6,691 bases of DNA, taken from positions 1 to 6,691 of the forward strand of contig CANETR010000115.1 of the NCBI GenBank assembly GCA_947441325.1, written 5' to 3'. This document shows, one piece after another, positions 1 to 6,192 of the stretch (the first letter of the stretch is position 1; each line of letters starts with the position of its first letter). The notes under the pieces are model-generated. The model was not told where the DNA came from. It worked only from the letters and a program-made list of their open reading frames with translations, and did no database searches. The stretch comes from Saprospiraceae bacterium. GTDB taxonomy: Bacteria > Bacteroidota > Bacteroidia > Chitinophagales > Saprospiraceae. The translations under genes were made by a program, and so were the position numbers.

Positions 1-273
1 CTTCCAGAAGAACCAAACTTTTGTGATTCGATAACAGCTACATACAACGATACAGTAAAAGCCATCATCGATGCAAAATGTTCTGTTGCAGGTTGTCATT
101 TGAATTCACAAAGTCCAAATCTTAACAATTATACGCAAGTATTTGGAAACAGTAATAGAATAGCAACAAGATCATTGGATCTTAAAACAATGCCTCCAAT
201 TGGGATGCCACAACTAACGGAAGATGAAATCAAAATTTTAACCTGTTGGAAAGAGGCAAACTTTCCTGAATAA
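1..273 (+). CDS. Mono-haem cytochrome c-like protein, C-terminal part (CX4CH)
   Basis: This is the last 90 residues of a gene that begins before the window. A haem-attachment motif of the CX4CH kind is visible: C27, C32 and H33 (CSVAGCH), with four rather than two residues between the cysteines. A likely distal ligand follows in the stretch TMPPIGMPQLTEDE (M64 or M69), and the protein ends in a short helix, EIKILTCWKEANFPE. The arrangement of C8-D, a tyrosine and a valine ahead of the haem motif, then NxxxY, MPP and a C-terminal tryptophan helix, matches small secreted or lipid-anchored cytochrome c domains that are common in Bacteroidota. C8 and C82 could form a disulphide, but this is a guess. 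The N-terminus, with any signal peptide or lipobox, is not visible. The stop lies 24 bases before the barrel gene, so the two are probably co-transcribed. The likely role is periplasmic or surface electron transfer; the partner is unknown. Confidence 0.8.
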   Translation, partial: LPEEPNFCDSITATYNDTVKAIIDAKCSVAGCHLNSQSPNLNNYTQVFGNSNRIATRSLDLKTMPPIGMPQLTEDEIKILTCWKEANFPE

Positions 274-297
274 GAAAAATCAACCCCTATAAAAAAG

Positions 298-1227
298 ATG
301 AAAACTATAAAATTACTTATTGCGGTGCTCTCTTGCATTGCACTAAACCTTTCGGCTCAATCTGAAAAGGTTTATCACACCTTTACTTCCACAAGAATCA
401 TCAATAGTCAATCGACAGAAACGGTCAAAGAGGGCTATCTGGATATCAGAATTACCCATCGTTTTGGCGATTTCATGCGCGACTGGAAACCTGAAAACAG
501 CTGGGGAAACTTACTCGGTTTGGAAGAAGCGGCGGATGTTATGGTTGGTTTTGAATACGGAATTAAAGATAATTTGACTGCTGGAATTAGCCGCACAAAG
601 GGTGGATCCGATATGCGTCAACTCATGCATGGCCTGGTAAAATACCGTCCGCTTACCCAAACCACCGACAACAGCATTCCATTCAGTCTGGCAATAGTGG
701 GTACAGCAAGTTGGGCCACAATGAAAAAAACCGATTTTGATCCTTACAACCCTGTACTTGCGAGTTTGACAACCTGCGAGACTTGTAAAGGTTTTTTCGC
801 CAACCGCTGGAGATATGCGCTGGAGTTACACTTAGCCCGTAAATTCAATGAGCGTTTTTCACTGCAGCTCTCTCCTATGCTTATTTGGAGAAACATAGTT
901 AAGAATGGCGAAAAAAATGCACTATTTACGGCAAACGCCGGTGCAAGAATCAAGCTTACAAAGGGTATGGCGCTCATGCTAGATGCAAATCTTCCTTTTT
1001 CAAATACTTATTGGGGCAAGAACAGAAAATATGAAATACCTATTGGTGTAGGTTTTGAATTTGAAACAGCCGGACACAGCTTCCAGGTTAATTTTACCAA
1101 TTCAAAAGGCATTGTTGGTACAGACTATATCTCGGACACTACATCCGATTGGTTGAAAGGCGAATTTCGTCTCGGATTTACTATTAGCCGTTTGGTGAAG
1201 GTTAAGAAATCTGTTCCTGAAAACTAA
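298..1227 (+). CDS. DUF5777-type outer-membrane beta-barrel protein
   Basis: A 309-residue exported protein. Residues 1-20 form a signal peptide (MKTIKLLIAVLSCIALNLSA, then QS). The mature part shows alternating strands rich in aromatic and glycine residues, as in a beta-barrel. The family pattern recalled for DUF5777 is present near the start: a TxxSTRIINSQSTET segment, then LDIRITHRFGDF, then a GLEEAADVMVGFEYGIKDNLTAG-like segment ending in SRTKG. The last strand is near EFRLGFTISRLVKV, and a short polar tail follows instead of a terminal aromatic residue. A CETC pair at C160 and C163 lies in a loop and could form a disulphide or bind a metal. The start is the only sensible ATG ahead of the signal peptide and is preceded by an A-rich stretch rather than a Shine-Dalgarno. 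The gene sits between two cytochrome c genes, which suggests an outer-membrane component of a redox system. The family assignment is from memory of its sequence pattern; the function is inferred. Confidence 0.78.
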   Translation: MKTIKLLIAVLSCIALNLSAQSEKVYHTFTSTRIINSQSTETVKEGYLDIRITHRFGDFMRDWKPENSWGNLLGLEEAADVMVGFEYGIKDNLTAGISRTKGGSDMRQLMHGLVKYRPLTQTTDNSIPFSLAIVGTASWATMKKTDFDPYNPVLASLTTCETCKGFFANRWRYALELHLARKFNERFSLQLSPMLIWRNIVKNGEKNALFTANAGARIKLTKGMALMLDANLPFSNTYWGKNRKYEIPIGVGFEFETAGHSFQVNFTNSKGIVGTDYISDTTSDWLKGEFRLGFTISRLVKVKKSVPEN

Positions 1228-1245
1228 CCCAAAACTCAAGATACT

Positions 1246-2313
1246 ATGAAAAAAAGGAGCATCTTGCTGCTTATGGCAGCACTATCCATAGTTATTGGTT
1301 TTGGCGCTATGTCATTCCCTGAATCGAGTAAAATCATCACTGATTTTGGCGACGAAACTCCCCTCTGGGATGTCTTAGAAAAATTGGGAATGAGCGGTGC
1401 ACCAAGGGCAAAATCAATAGCAGAATCCTCTGCAGAGAGGGGTTCTGAATTTGTACACAAAGGCTACAGTTCTAAAAATGGCAAAAAAACAGCAAAATTG
1501 AGCAAATTCTATGTTTGCACAACTTGTCATAATACCGTTAAAGAATTTGAAGACCCTTCTAAAATAAGTGCGGCCGATCGTTTAGATTATGCAGCAAAAA
1601 CAGGCATTCCCTATCTTCAGGCATCCACATTTTATGGAATAGTAAATAGAAATAATTTCTTCAATGGTGATTACAGAAAACAATTCGAAAAAGACCCTGA
1701 AATTCAAAAAGCTTCAGGCGACATACGTGCAGCAATAAAATTCTGTAATAAAAATTTTGCCCAAAGCCGAGAGCTAGAAGAATGGGAATTGGAATCAATC
1801 CTCTCCTATTTTTGGACCCTGCAATTCAAAGTTTCGGATTTAAAATTGAGTACTGTAGATAAAGAACAAATAAAAAAAGCCCTGCAGTCTGAAAATGCCA
1901 AGGCATCTGCACTAAGCTTTATTCAATCGAAATATGTACAGGCAATGCCTGCAACTTTTTTGAAAATCCCCCGCTTTGCGGCACCAAAAGAGGATGCTTA
2001 CAAGGATAGCAAAAGATTGAAAGATGGCAAAGTAATTTATGAACAGTCTTGTCTGCATTGTCATCTCAACAAACGCTATTCTTTTTTTAGTCTTGAAAAT
2101 GAACTATTGACTTTCAAGGCTATGGAAAAAGCAACCCGTTCCGAAAATTATATCTTTTCGATGTACTATCTCACAAGAGAAGGGCTTCCACCCCGTATGG
2201 GTCATCATTCAGCAATGCCACTTTTTACTGCCGAAAAACTTAGCCCGGAACAGCTCGAAAGTCTTTATCTTTATGTGAGTGCAAGGGCAAAGAAAAAATA
2301 CAAAGAACAATAA
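1246..2313 (+). CDS. Di-haem cytochrome c (two CXXCH sites), exported
   Basis: A 355-residue protein with an N-terminal signal peptide (residues 1 to about 23, MKKRSILLLMAALSIVIGFG). Two classical haem c sites are visible: C91-TT-C94-H95 (YVCTTCHNTVKEFEDP) and C269-LH-C272-H273. In the second domain, M318 and M324 in the segment RMGHHSAMP are candidate sixth ligands. The first domain continues with GIPYLQASTFYGIVNRNNFF and then a long helical stretch ending EWELESILSYFWTLQ, an arrangement recalled from Bacteroidota c-type cytochromes of unnamed function. C167 in FCNKNF is an additional cysteine outside the haem motifs. The two domains are joined by a lysine-rich helical linker around residues 205-225. 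The gene starts 18 bases after the barrel gene and closes the operon. The likely role is periplasmic electron transfer with the other two products. The substrate cannot be told from sequence. Confidence 0.85.
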   Translation: MKKRSILLLMAALSIVIGFGAMSFPESSKIITDFGDETPLWDVLEKLGMSGAPRAKSIAESSAERGSEFVHKGYSSKNGKKTAKLSKFYVCTTCHNTVKEFEDPSKISAADRLDYAAKTGIPYLQASTFYGIVNRNNFFNGDYRKQFEKDPEIQKASGDIRAAIKFCNKNFAQSRELEEWELESILSYFWTLQFKVSDLKLSTVDKEQIKKALQSENAKASALSFIQSKYVQAMPATFLKIPRFAAPKEDAYKDSKRLKDGKVIYEQSCLHCHLNKRYSFFSLENELLTFKAMEKATRSENYIFSMYYLTREGLPPRMGHHSAMPLFTAEKLSPEQLESLYLYVSARAKKKYKEQ

Positions 2314-2314
2314 T

Positions 2315-2797
2315 TTATTTGCGATAAGTAATATCGGCCATCAAAAGGTAAAAATTAGTGCTGTTTTTGAGTTGAATGGAAATAGGTGTTGATAACAATA
2401 TTGCTTTTCCTGCTTCTGCACTTATGTTTAACTTATTCTGTTTTGTCAAATCTGATTTTCCGTTTAAAAGTATTAACAAGCTGTAACAAATTTCTTCTTT
2501 TCTACTTCGGGAATATTTTTCGGGGCTAAAATTTTGCAGGCCCTTATCAAATCGAAATATTCTCAAATAATCATCTACCCCCATAAGCCTTCCGTATGCA
2601 TTTTCCTGCGGAAGTTTTTCTTTTATTCCGGAAAATATCAAGTCTGCCAATTTCTGATCCTCGAAAACTATTTTACTGTCAGTATTCCTTTCCCAAAGTG
2701 GTTTTGAACTAATGTCATAAAATGAATTCGTATCCGTCCACTCTATCAGCCCCTGACAGAAGCTTTTATTCCAGAATCTTTCAAAAACCTGTTCCAT
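2315..2797 (-). CDS. Degenerate 2OG-Fe(II) oxygenase-fold protein (predicted pseudoenzyme)
   Basis: A 160-residue protein read from ATG at 2797. A TTG six codons upstream (2815) is less likely because it lies inside a TAnnTTTG promoter element. The protein aligns by eye with prolyl-4-hydroxylase-like 2-oxoglutarate/Fe(II) oxygenases: WERNTDSKIVFEDQKLADLI resembles the family's RNNDRVIFDDPELAEQLW-like segment, LRIFRFDKGLQNFSP resembles LRFYRYDPGQYFAPH, and the end, YLLMADITYRK, resembles KYVLRTDVMYRR. The catalytic residues are absent. The HxD motif reads E93-K-Y95, the distal histidine position is about I139, and the 2OG-binding lysine/arginine position is F149. The GGxT segment is also missing. 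The length is slightly short for the family, mainly from loss of the central strand loop. No signal peptide is seen, so it is probably cytoplasmic. It is convergent with the cytochrome gene and divergent from priA. The fold is well supported; the loss of activity is inferred, and the function is unknown. Confidence 0.7.
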   Translation of the reverse strand: MEQVFERFWNKSFCQGLIEWTDTNSFYDISSKPLWERNTDSKIVFEDQKLADLIFSGIKEKLPQENAYGRLMGVDDYLRIFRFDKGLQNFSPEKYSRSRKEEICYSLLILLNGKSDLTKQNKLNISAEAGKAILLSTPISIQLKNSTNFYLLMADITYRK

Positions 2798-2812
2798 AAG
2801 CAATATTTGATG

Positions 2813-2820
2813 CAAAGATA
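2813..2820 (-). promoter_or_regulatory. Bacteroidota -7 element for the oxygenase-fold gene
   Basis: On the minus strand the bases read TATCTTTG, an exact TAnnTTTG match, ending 15 bases before the ATG at 2797. No good -33 TTG element is seen 19-21 bases further upstream. The position would give a leader of about ten bases and argues for the ATG over the upstream TTG start. Confidence 0.5.
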
Positions 2821-2870
2821 AAACGCTGCAACTAAGAAAGTTAATTTACAATTTAATTTTTTGTAACTAT

Positions 2871-2911
2871 TTTGATTTTACAACTAATTAGTTTAATTTT
2901 TTTGATTACAA
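2871..2911 (+). repeat. Repeated TTTGATnTTACAA motif
   Basis: TTTGATTTTACAA (2871-2883) and the shorter TTTGATTACAA (2901-2911) occur 17 bases apart. A third copy, TTTGATGTTACAA (5835-5847), lies in the other intergenic region and differs from the first at one base of thirteen. No full copy was noticed inside the coding regions. Confidence 0.4.
2882..2893. repeat. Perfect 12-bp palindrome AACTAATTAGTT (possible operator)
   Basis: AACTAATTAGTT is identical to its own reverse complement. It lies about midway between the two divergent start codons, about 29 bases upstream of the -33 element proposed for priA. A dimeric regulator site is possible. No regulator gene is next to it. Confidence 0.45.
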
Positions 2912-2921
2912 TCAACATCTG

Positions 2922-2953
2922 TTTGCAAATTCGAAAAACATGCAGTATTTTAG
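2922..2953 (+). promoter_or_regulatory. Probable priA promoter
   Basis: TTTG at 2922-2925 is followed by exactly 20 bases and then TATTTTAG at 2946-2953, one mismatch from TAnnTTTG. This is the spacing of Bacteroidota housekeeping promoters. Transcription would begin only about 10-15 bases before the ATG at 2972, giving a short leader without a Shine-Dalgarno. Confidence 0.5.
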
Positions 2954-2971
2954 CCATGAATTCAAATCAAG

Positions 2972-5485
2972 ATGGAAAGTTTACTGAGTCTTTTAGAAGA
3001 CGGCGAAGCACCCCAAGGCAGAAAAAGAACCTATGTAGATGTAATTTTACCATTACCTCTGGAAAAGCTATATACCTATAGTGTACCCTTACATCTTATT
3101 CCTCAGGTAAAAGCAGGTATCAGGGTCGAAGTACATCTTGCAAGCCTGGGACTTTACTCGGGAATAATAAGACGCGTACATCAGGACGATAAAGAAATTA
3201 AAACAAAACCTATCTTATCTGTATTGGATGAGGAGGCAATCATCGCTGAGCAACAATTTAAGCTTTGGGATTGGATTGCCGAATATTACTGCTGTCATTT
3301 AGGGGAGCTGATGCAGGCTGCCCTGCCTGCGGGACTAAAATTGAGTGGTGAAACCAAACTAGTGGTTAATTCTGATTTTCCAGAGGAAAACCTGGAAGCA
3401 GCATCGGAAAATCTAAGTAAAAAAGAGATTCATATTCTTGAGCTGATGTTCAAATACCGGGAGCTAAGTCTGGAAGAACTGCAGAAACTGCTGAATCAGA
3501 AGTCTGTGCAGCAATTGATAAAACCGCTTATCGAAAAAGGCATCATACTGTTGAGCGAAGAGCTTGAGGAGCGATATAAACCCAAGAAAATTGGAATGGT
3601 CAGATTTTCAGCGCCCTATAGCCTGGAAGATTCCGAAAGCATTAAGAAGGCATTTGAAATTATCGGAAAAGCAAACCGGCAAATGGAACTGCTACTGGCC
3701 GCCATTCAACTCCTCAGAGAAAAGCCGGAAATAAGCAGAAAAGAACTTTGCGAAAAGGCATCTGTTGACAGTTCTGTACTCAAAAAATTGCAGGAAAAAG
3801 CTGTTTTTGAATTTTACGAAAAGGAAATTTCAAGAATAGATACAAAGAGGGTACAAAGTATAGGAAACTATGCGCTGTCAGCATCTCAGAAACAGGCTTT
3901 TGAAGAAATTAACCAACAATTTCAAAGCAAAAACACCGTCTTACTACACGGAGTTACAGGCAGTGGCAAAACTCAGGTTTTTGTAGAGCTCATGGAACAA
4001 TGCCTCAATGAAGGTAAGCAGGTACTTTATTTATTACCAGAAATTGCTTTGACAGCTCAGATTGTGGGGCGCCTTCAAAAACATTTTGCCGACAGAATAC
4101 AGGTTTATCACTCAAAATTCAATAGAAATGAAAGGGTGGAGATTTGGAAAAATGTGCAACAATCGGCAAATATTATTTTAGGAGCAAGGTCTGCCCTATT
4201 TCTTCCTTTCAGTAATCTGGGGCTTATCATAGTGGATGAAGAGCACGACCCCTCTTATAAACAACAGGATCCGGCTCCTCGCTATCATGCAAGAGATGCT
4301 GCAATCTATCTGGCATCACTCTTCAAAGCCAAAACGCTGCTTGGAACTGCCACCCCATCGCTAGAAACAATGCGCAATGTGCAGGAAGGAAAATACGGCT
4401 TAGTCTCTATGAGAGAAAGGTTTGGAGAAATTGCTCTGCCTCAGATTTTGATTGTAGATGCGGCTGAAGAAACTAAGCAAAAAAGGATGAAATCTCATTT
4501 CACCCAACAGCTGCTCGATGCTATAAAAGAAACGACAGATGCAGGTGAGCAAGTGATTCTTTTTCAAAACAGAAGAGGCTATGCGCCAATTTATCAATGC
4601 GGCGATTGCGGCTGGACAGTAGAATGCAATGATTGTGACGTAAGTATGACATTTCATAAATTCAGCAACGATTTACATTGTCATTATTGTGCAAACCGAC
4701 AAGCGCTACCCAAAAAATGCAAGGCCTGCAATGCTGTAGATCTAAAAATAAAGGGTTTCGGCACCGAAAAAATTGAGGACGACCTCAAAATTTTCTTTCC
4801 GGATCTAAATATTATGAGGATGGATTGGGATAGCGTAAAAGGCCGGGAAGGTGTAGATAGAATTATACACAGTTTCGAGAACGGCGAAGCTGACATTTTA
4901 GTTGGGACTCAAATGGTCAGTAAGGGGCTCGACTTCGACAATGTAGGTTTGGTGGGCGTTTTAAGTGCAGATCAATTGCTGCACTTTCCCGATTTCAGGT
5001 CTTCTGAAAGAACTTATCAGCTCATTACTCAGGTGGCCGGAAGAGCTGGGAGAAAAAAGAAACAAGGTAAAGTTATTGTACAGGCATTCAACTTGAAACA
5101 TCCTGTACTTTTCGAGATTTTACAACAGAATTTTGACAGTTTTCTGTCGCGCGAACTAAGGGAAAGAAAGGATTTTCAATATCCACCTTTCAATAGACTG
5201 ATTCACATTCAGCTGAGACACAAAAAATTAAACATCTTGGAAGATGCCTCCATTTTTGTGGCTGACAGGTTAAAAAAAGTATTGGGCGATCGCGTGCTGG
5301 GACCGGCTGTTCCAGGAATATCAAGAATCCGCTCTTACTACCTGATAGATTTTCTTTTGAAAATGGGCTTGAATTCAAGCGGACTTTCTGAGGCTAAAAA
5401 GCTCCTCAAAAGTATTCAGCAAGAAATGAAAACCCTGAAAAATCTATCAGGCACAAGAATGGTCATCGACGTTGATCCTTACTAA
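2972..5485 (+). CDS. priA: Primosomal protein N' (PriA), replication restart helicase
   Basis: PriA is a 3'-to-5' superfamily 2 DNA helicase that binds stalled or collapsed replication forks and reloads the replicative helicase. The 837-residue length is normal for Bacteroidota. Domains in order: a fork-binding N-terminal domain beginning YVDVILPLPLEKLYTYSVP (from about residue 21), a winged-helix region (about 148-205), and helicase lobe 1 with Walker A GVTGSGKT (327-334), DEEHD (422-426) and GTATP (458-462). A zinc-binding insertion follows with all eight cysteines (543, 546, 552, 555, 570, 573, 583, 586), then lobe 2 with GTQMVSKG (645-652) and QVAGRAGR (687-694), and a C-terminal domain. 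No key residue is missing. The start at 2972 was chosen over the ATG at 2956, which is out of frame. About 17 residues precede the usual PriA core, a modest N-terminal extension. The end overlaps the convergent 89-residue gene by 4 bases. Confidence 0.98.
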   Translation: MESLLSLLEDGEAPQGRKRTYVDVILPLPLEKLYTYSVPLHLIPQVKAGIRVEVHLASLGLYSGIIRRVHQDDKEIKTKPILSVLDEEAIIAEQQFKLWDWIAEYYCCHLGELMQAALPAGLKLSGETKLVVNSDFPEENLEAASENLSKKEIHILELMFKYRELSLEELQKLLNQKSVQQLIKPLIEKGIILLSEELEERYKPKKIGMVRFSAPYSLEDSESIKKAFEIIGKANRQMELLLAAIQLLREKPEISRKELCEKASVDSSVLKKLQEKAVFEFYEKEISRIDTKRVQSIGNYALSASQKQAFEEINQQFQSKNTVLLHGVTGSGKTQVFVELMEQCLNEGKQVLYLLPEIALTAQIVGRLQKHFADRIQVYHSKFNRNERVEIWKNVQQSANIILGARSALFLPFSNLGLIIVDEEHDPSYKQQDPAPRYHARDAAIYLASLFKAKTLLGTATPSLETMRNVQEGKYGLVSMRERFGEIALPQILIVDAAEETKQKRMKSHFTQQLLDAIKETTDAGEQVILFQNRRGYAPIYQCGDCGWTVECNDCDVSMTFHKFSNDLHCHYCANRQALPKKCKACNAVDLKIKGFGTEKIEDDLKIFFPDLNIMRMDWDSVKGREGVDRIIHSFENGEADILVGTQMVSKGLDFDNVGLVGVLSADQLLHFPDFRSSERTYQLITQVAGRAGRKKKQGKVIVQAFNLKHPVLFEILQQNFDSFLSRELRERKDFQYPPFNRLIHIQLRHKKLNILEDASIFVADRLKKVLGDRVLGPAVPGISRIRSYYLIDFLLKMGLNSSGLSEAKKLLKSIQQEMKTLKNLSGTRMVIDVDPY

Positions 5486-5751
5486 ATAAATAGCAGATTG
5501 TTTTTCAAATTCTCATTCATGGAATAAATATCTTCTCCCTTCGTTGAGAGATAGAGATAGTTTCCGTTTAAGTCTATTGAGTAGCTGAGTATATATACTC
5601 CATCTTCATAGCTTTCAAGATTTGCTACCAATTTGGGGCAGCTGGCCCATTTCAAAGAAATGATTTGACGGAGGCCATCAATAAGCTTAAGAAGCTCTCT
5701 GAATACAGAAGTTTTTCTGATTTTGCTGTTTGTCTTGATTACGTACTTCAT
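5482..5751 (-). CDS. Unknown 89-residue protein
   Basis: This reading frame is not recognised. It begins MKYVIKTNSKIRKTSVFREL, has an amphipathic helix (about residues 17-35) and then alternating hydrophobic positions typical of beta strands (DGVYILSYSIDLNGNYLYLS, about residues 50-69), and ends in a short helix NENLKNNLLFI. No signal peptide or transmembrane segment is evident, so it is probably a small soluble cytoplasmic alpha/beta protein. Support for its being real: it fills most of the otherwise empty space after priA, starts with ATG, has a protein-like alternation of hydrophobic and polar residues, and packs tail to tail with priA (stops overlap by 4 bases), as in the other convergent pair here. 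Against it: no TAnnTTTG element was found upstream on its strand, and no family match is known to me. Confidence 0.55.
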   Translation of the reverse strand: MKYVIKTNSKIRKTSVFRELLKLIDGLRQIISLKWASCPKLVANLESYEDGVYILSYSIDLNGNYLYLSTKGEDIYSMNENLKNNLLFI

Positions 5752-5834
5752 GATTAAAATGTTTGTTTGTGTTTATTAAAAAAAATTGGGTTTTAAATAC
5801 TGAAAATGTTGTTATTAACTTGTCTGTTTGATTA

Positions 5835-5847
5835 TTTGATGTTACAA
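5835..5847 (+). repeat. Third copy of TTTGATnTTACAA motif
   Basis: TTTGATGTTACAA differs at a single base from the copy at 2871-2883 in the priA upstream region. It lies about 101 bases before the -33 element of the downstream promoter. Confidence 0.4.
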
Positions 5848-5884
5848 ATCTCGGCATTGAAAAAAGTTATTTTCATGACCCAGA

Positions 5885-5902
5885 CATCAGATATAGCTGA
5901 TG
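5885..5902. repeat. Inverted repeat CATCAG-N6-CTGATG (possible operator)
   Basis: Two perfect 6-bp arms are separated by ATATAG. The site ends 45 bases upstream of the -33 element. There is no following T-run in either direction that would make it a terminator, so an operator is a more natural reading, if it has any role. Confidence 0.35.
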
Positions 5903-5947
5903 CGAGCATATATGAATGTTGACGATAGTCAGTTTTTGGCAAAATAG

Positions 5948-5978
5948 TTGAAGCTAAGAGAAAAAAGCCTTAAATTTG
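5948..5978 (+). promoter_or_regulatory. Bacteroidota promoter for the small membrane protein / TPR operon
   Basis: TTG (5948-5950), a 20-base spacer and TAAATTTG (5971-5978), an exact TAnnTTTG match, make this the best promoter in the window. Transcription would start at roughly 5983-5986, leaving a leader of under 20 bases before the ATG at 6003. Confidence 0.65.
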
Positions 5979-6002
5979 TAGGCATAAAAAGCACTTAATC
6001 AG

Positions 6003-6182
6003 ATGTATAATTTCGTAAGAATTACAGCAATAATGGGACTTTTAATGGTGTCGCCCACCTTATCGGCGCTAGATGCAGAACAGCAGCAGGAACAGCTTCC
6101 TGTTTTTTCTGTGATTTTGGCTTTTTTAACTATTATGCTGCTTGTTTTGGGTATTTTTGTTCAAAAAAGATGGAAAGACTAA
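6003..6182 (+). CDS. Small 59-residue single-pass membrane protein
   Basis: This short gene encodes an N-terminal signal-like hydrophobic segment (MYNFVRITAIMGLLMVSPTLSA, residues 1-22), a short acidic and glutamine-rich stretch (LDAEQQQEQLP, residues 23-33), then a strong transmembrane helix (VFSVILAFLTIMLLVLGIFV, residues 34-53) and a basic end (QKRWKD). If the first segment is cleaved, the mature protein would be about 37 residues, with a tiny outside part and the basic tail in the cytoplasm. An exact TAnnTTTG promoter sits just upstream, and the stop is 10 bases before the TPR gene, so both are probably made from one transcript. No family is recognised. It may be an accessory or regulatory subunit for the downstream product, but that is inferred from position only. 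Confidence 0.68.
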   Translation: MYNFVRITAIMGLLMVSPTLSALDAEQQQEQLPVFSVILAFLTIMLLVLGIFVQKRWKD

Positions 6183-6192
6183 TGCTACACCT

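Larger units (their letters stand above)
2798..2971. promoter_or_regulatory. AT-rich divergent promoter region between oxygenase-fold gene and priA
   Basis: These 174 bases contain no credible gene and are strikingly AT-rich. They hold a promoter for each flanking gene, a perfect 12-bp palindrome at 2882-2893, three copies of TTACAA (2846, 2878, 2906) and one inverted copy TTGTAA (2861). The first direct and the inverted copy form a 6-bp dyad with a 9-base spacer. Such clustering suggests protein binding sites, but AT-richness alone can produce some of it. Confidence 0.5.
5752..6002. promoter_or_regulatory. Intergenic regulatory region upstream of the small membrane protein gene
   Basis: These 251 AT-rich bases lack a credible gene. 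They contain the TTTGATGTTACAA motif (5835-5847), the inverted repeat CATCAG-N6-CTGATG (5885-5902), an 8-bp palindrome CATATATG (5907-5914) and a well-formed promoter (5948-5978) directed at the gene starting at 6003. Confidence 0.5.

Noticed and set aside
744..977. Minus-strand frame inside the barrel gene
   Set aside because: It lies wholly antisense to a gene with a clear signal peptide and family pattern.
1236..1460. Minus-strand frame across the start of the di-haem cytochrome
   Set aside because: Antisense shadow of a signal peptide-encoding region; no start signal or recognisable protein.
2322..2336. Short dyad CGAT-N7-ATCG just after the convergent junction, considered as a terminator
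   Set aside because: The stem is only four pairs and AT-containing, and it lacks a T-run at the correct distance on either strand.
2315..2815. TTG start at 2815 for the oxygenase-fold gene
   Set aside because: The TTG is part of a TAnnTTTG promoter element (2813-2820), and the ATG at 2797 better fits a leader downstream of that element.
2956..2971. ATG at 2956 as an alternative priA start
   Set aside because: It is 16 bases upstream and out of frame with the PriA coding sequence.
2872..3081. Plus-strand frame of 69 codons starting upstream of priA
   Set aside because: It overlaps the start of priA in another frame, runs through the AT-rich promoter region, and its translation is low-complexity and basic with no family pattern.
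4400..4896. Minus-strand frames inside priA
   Set aside because: They are shadows of the well-conserved helicase and zinc region and show no independent protein features.
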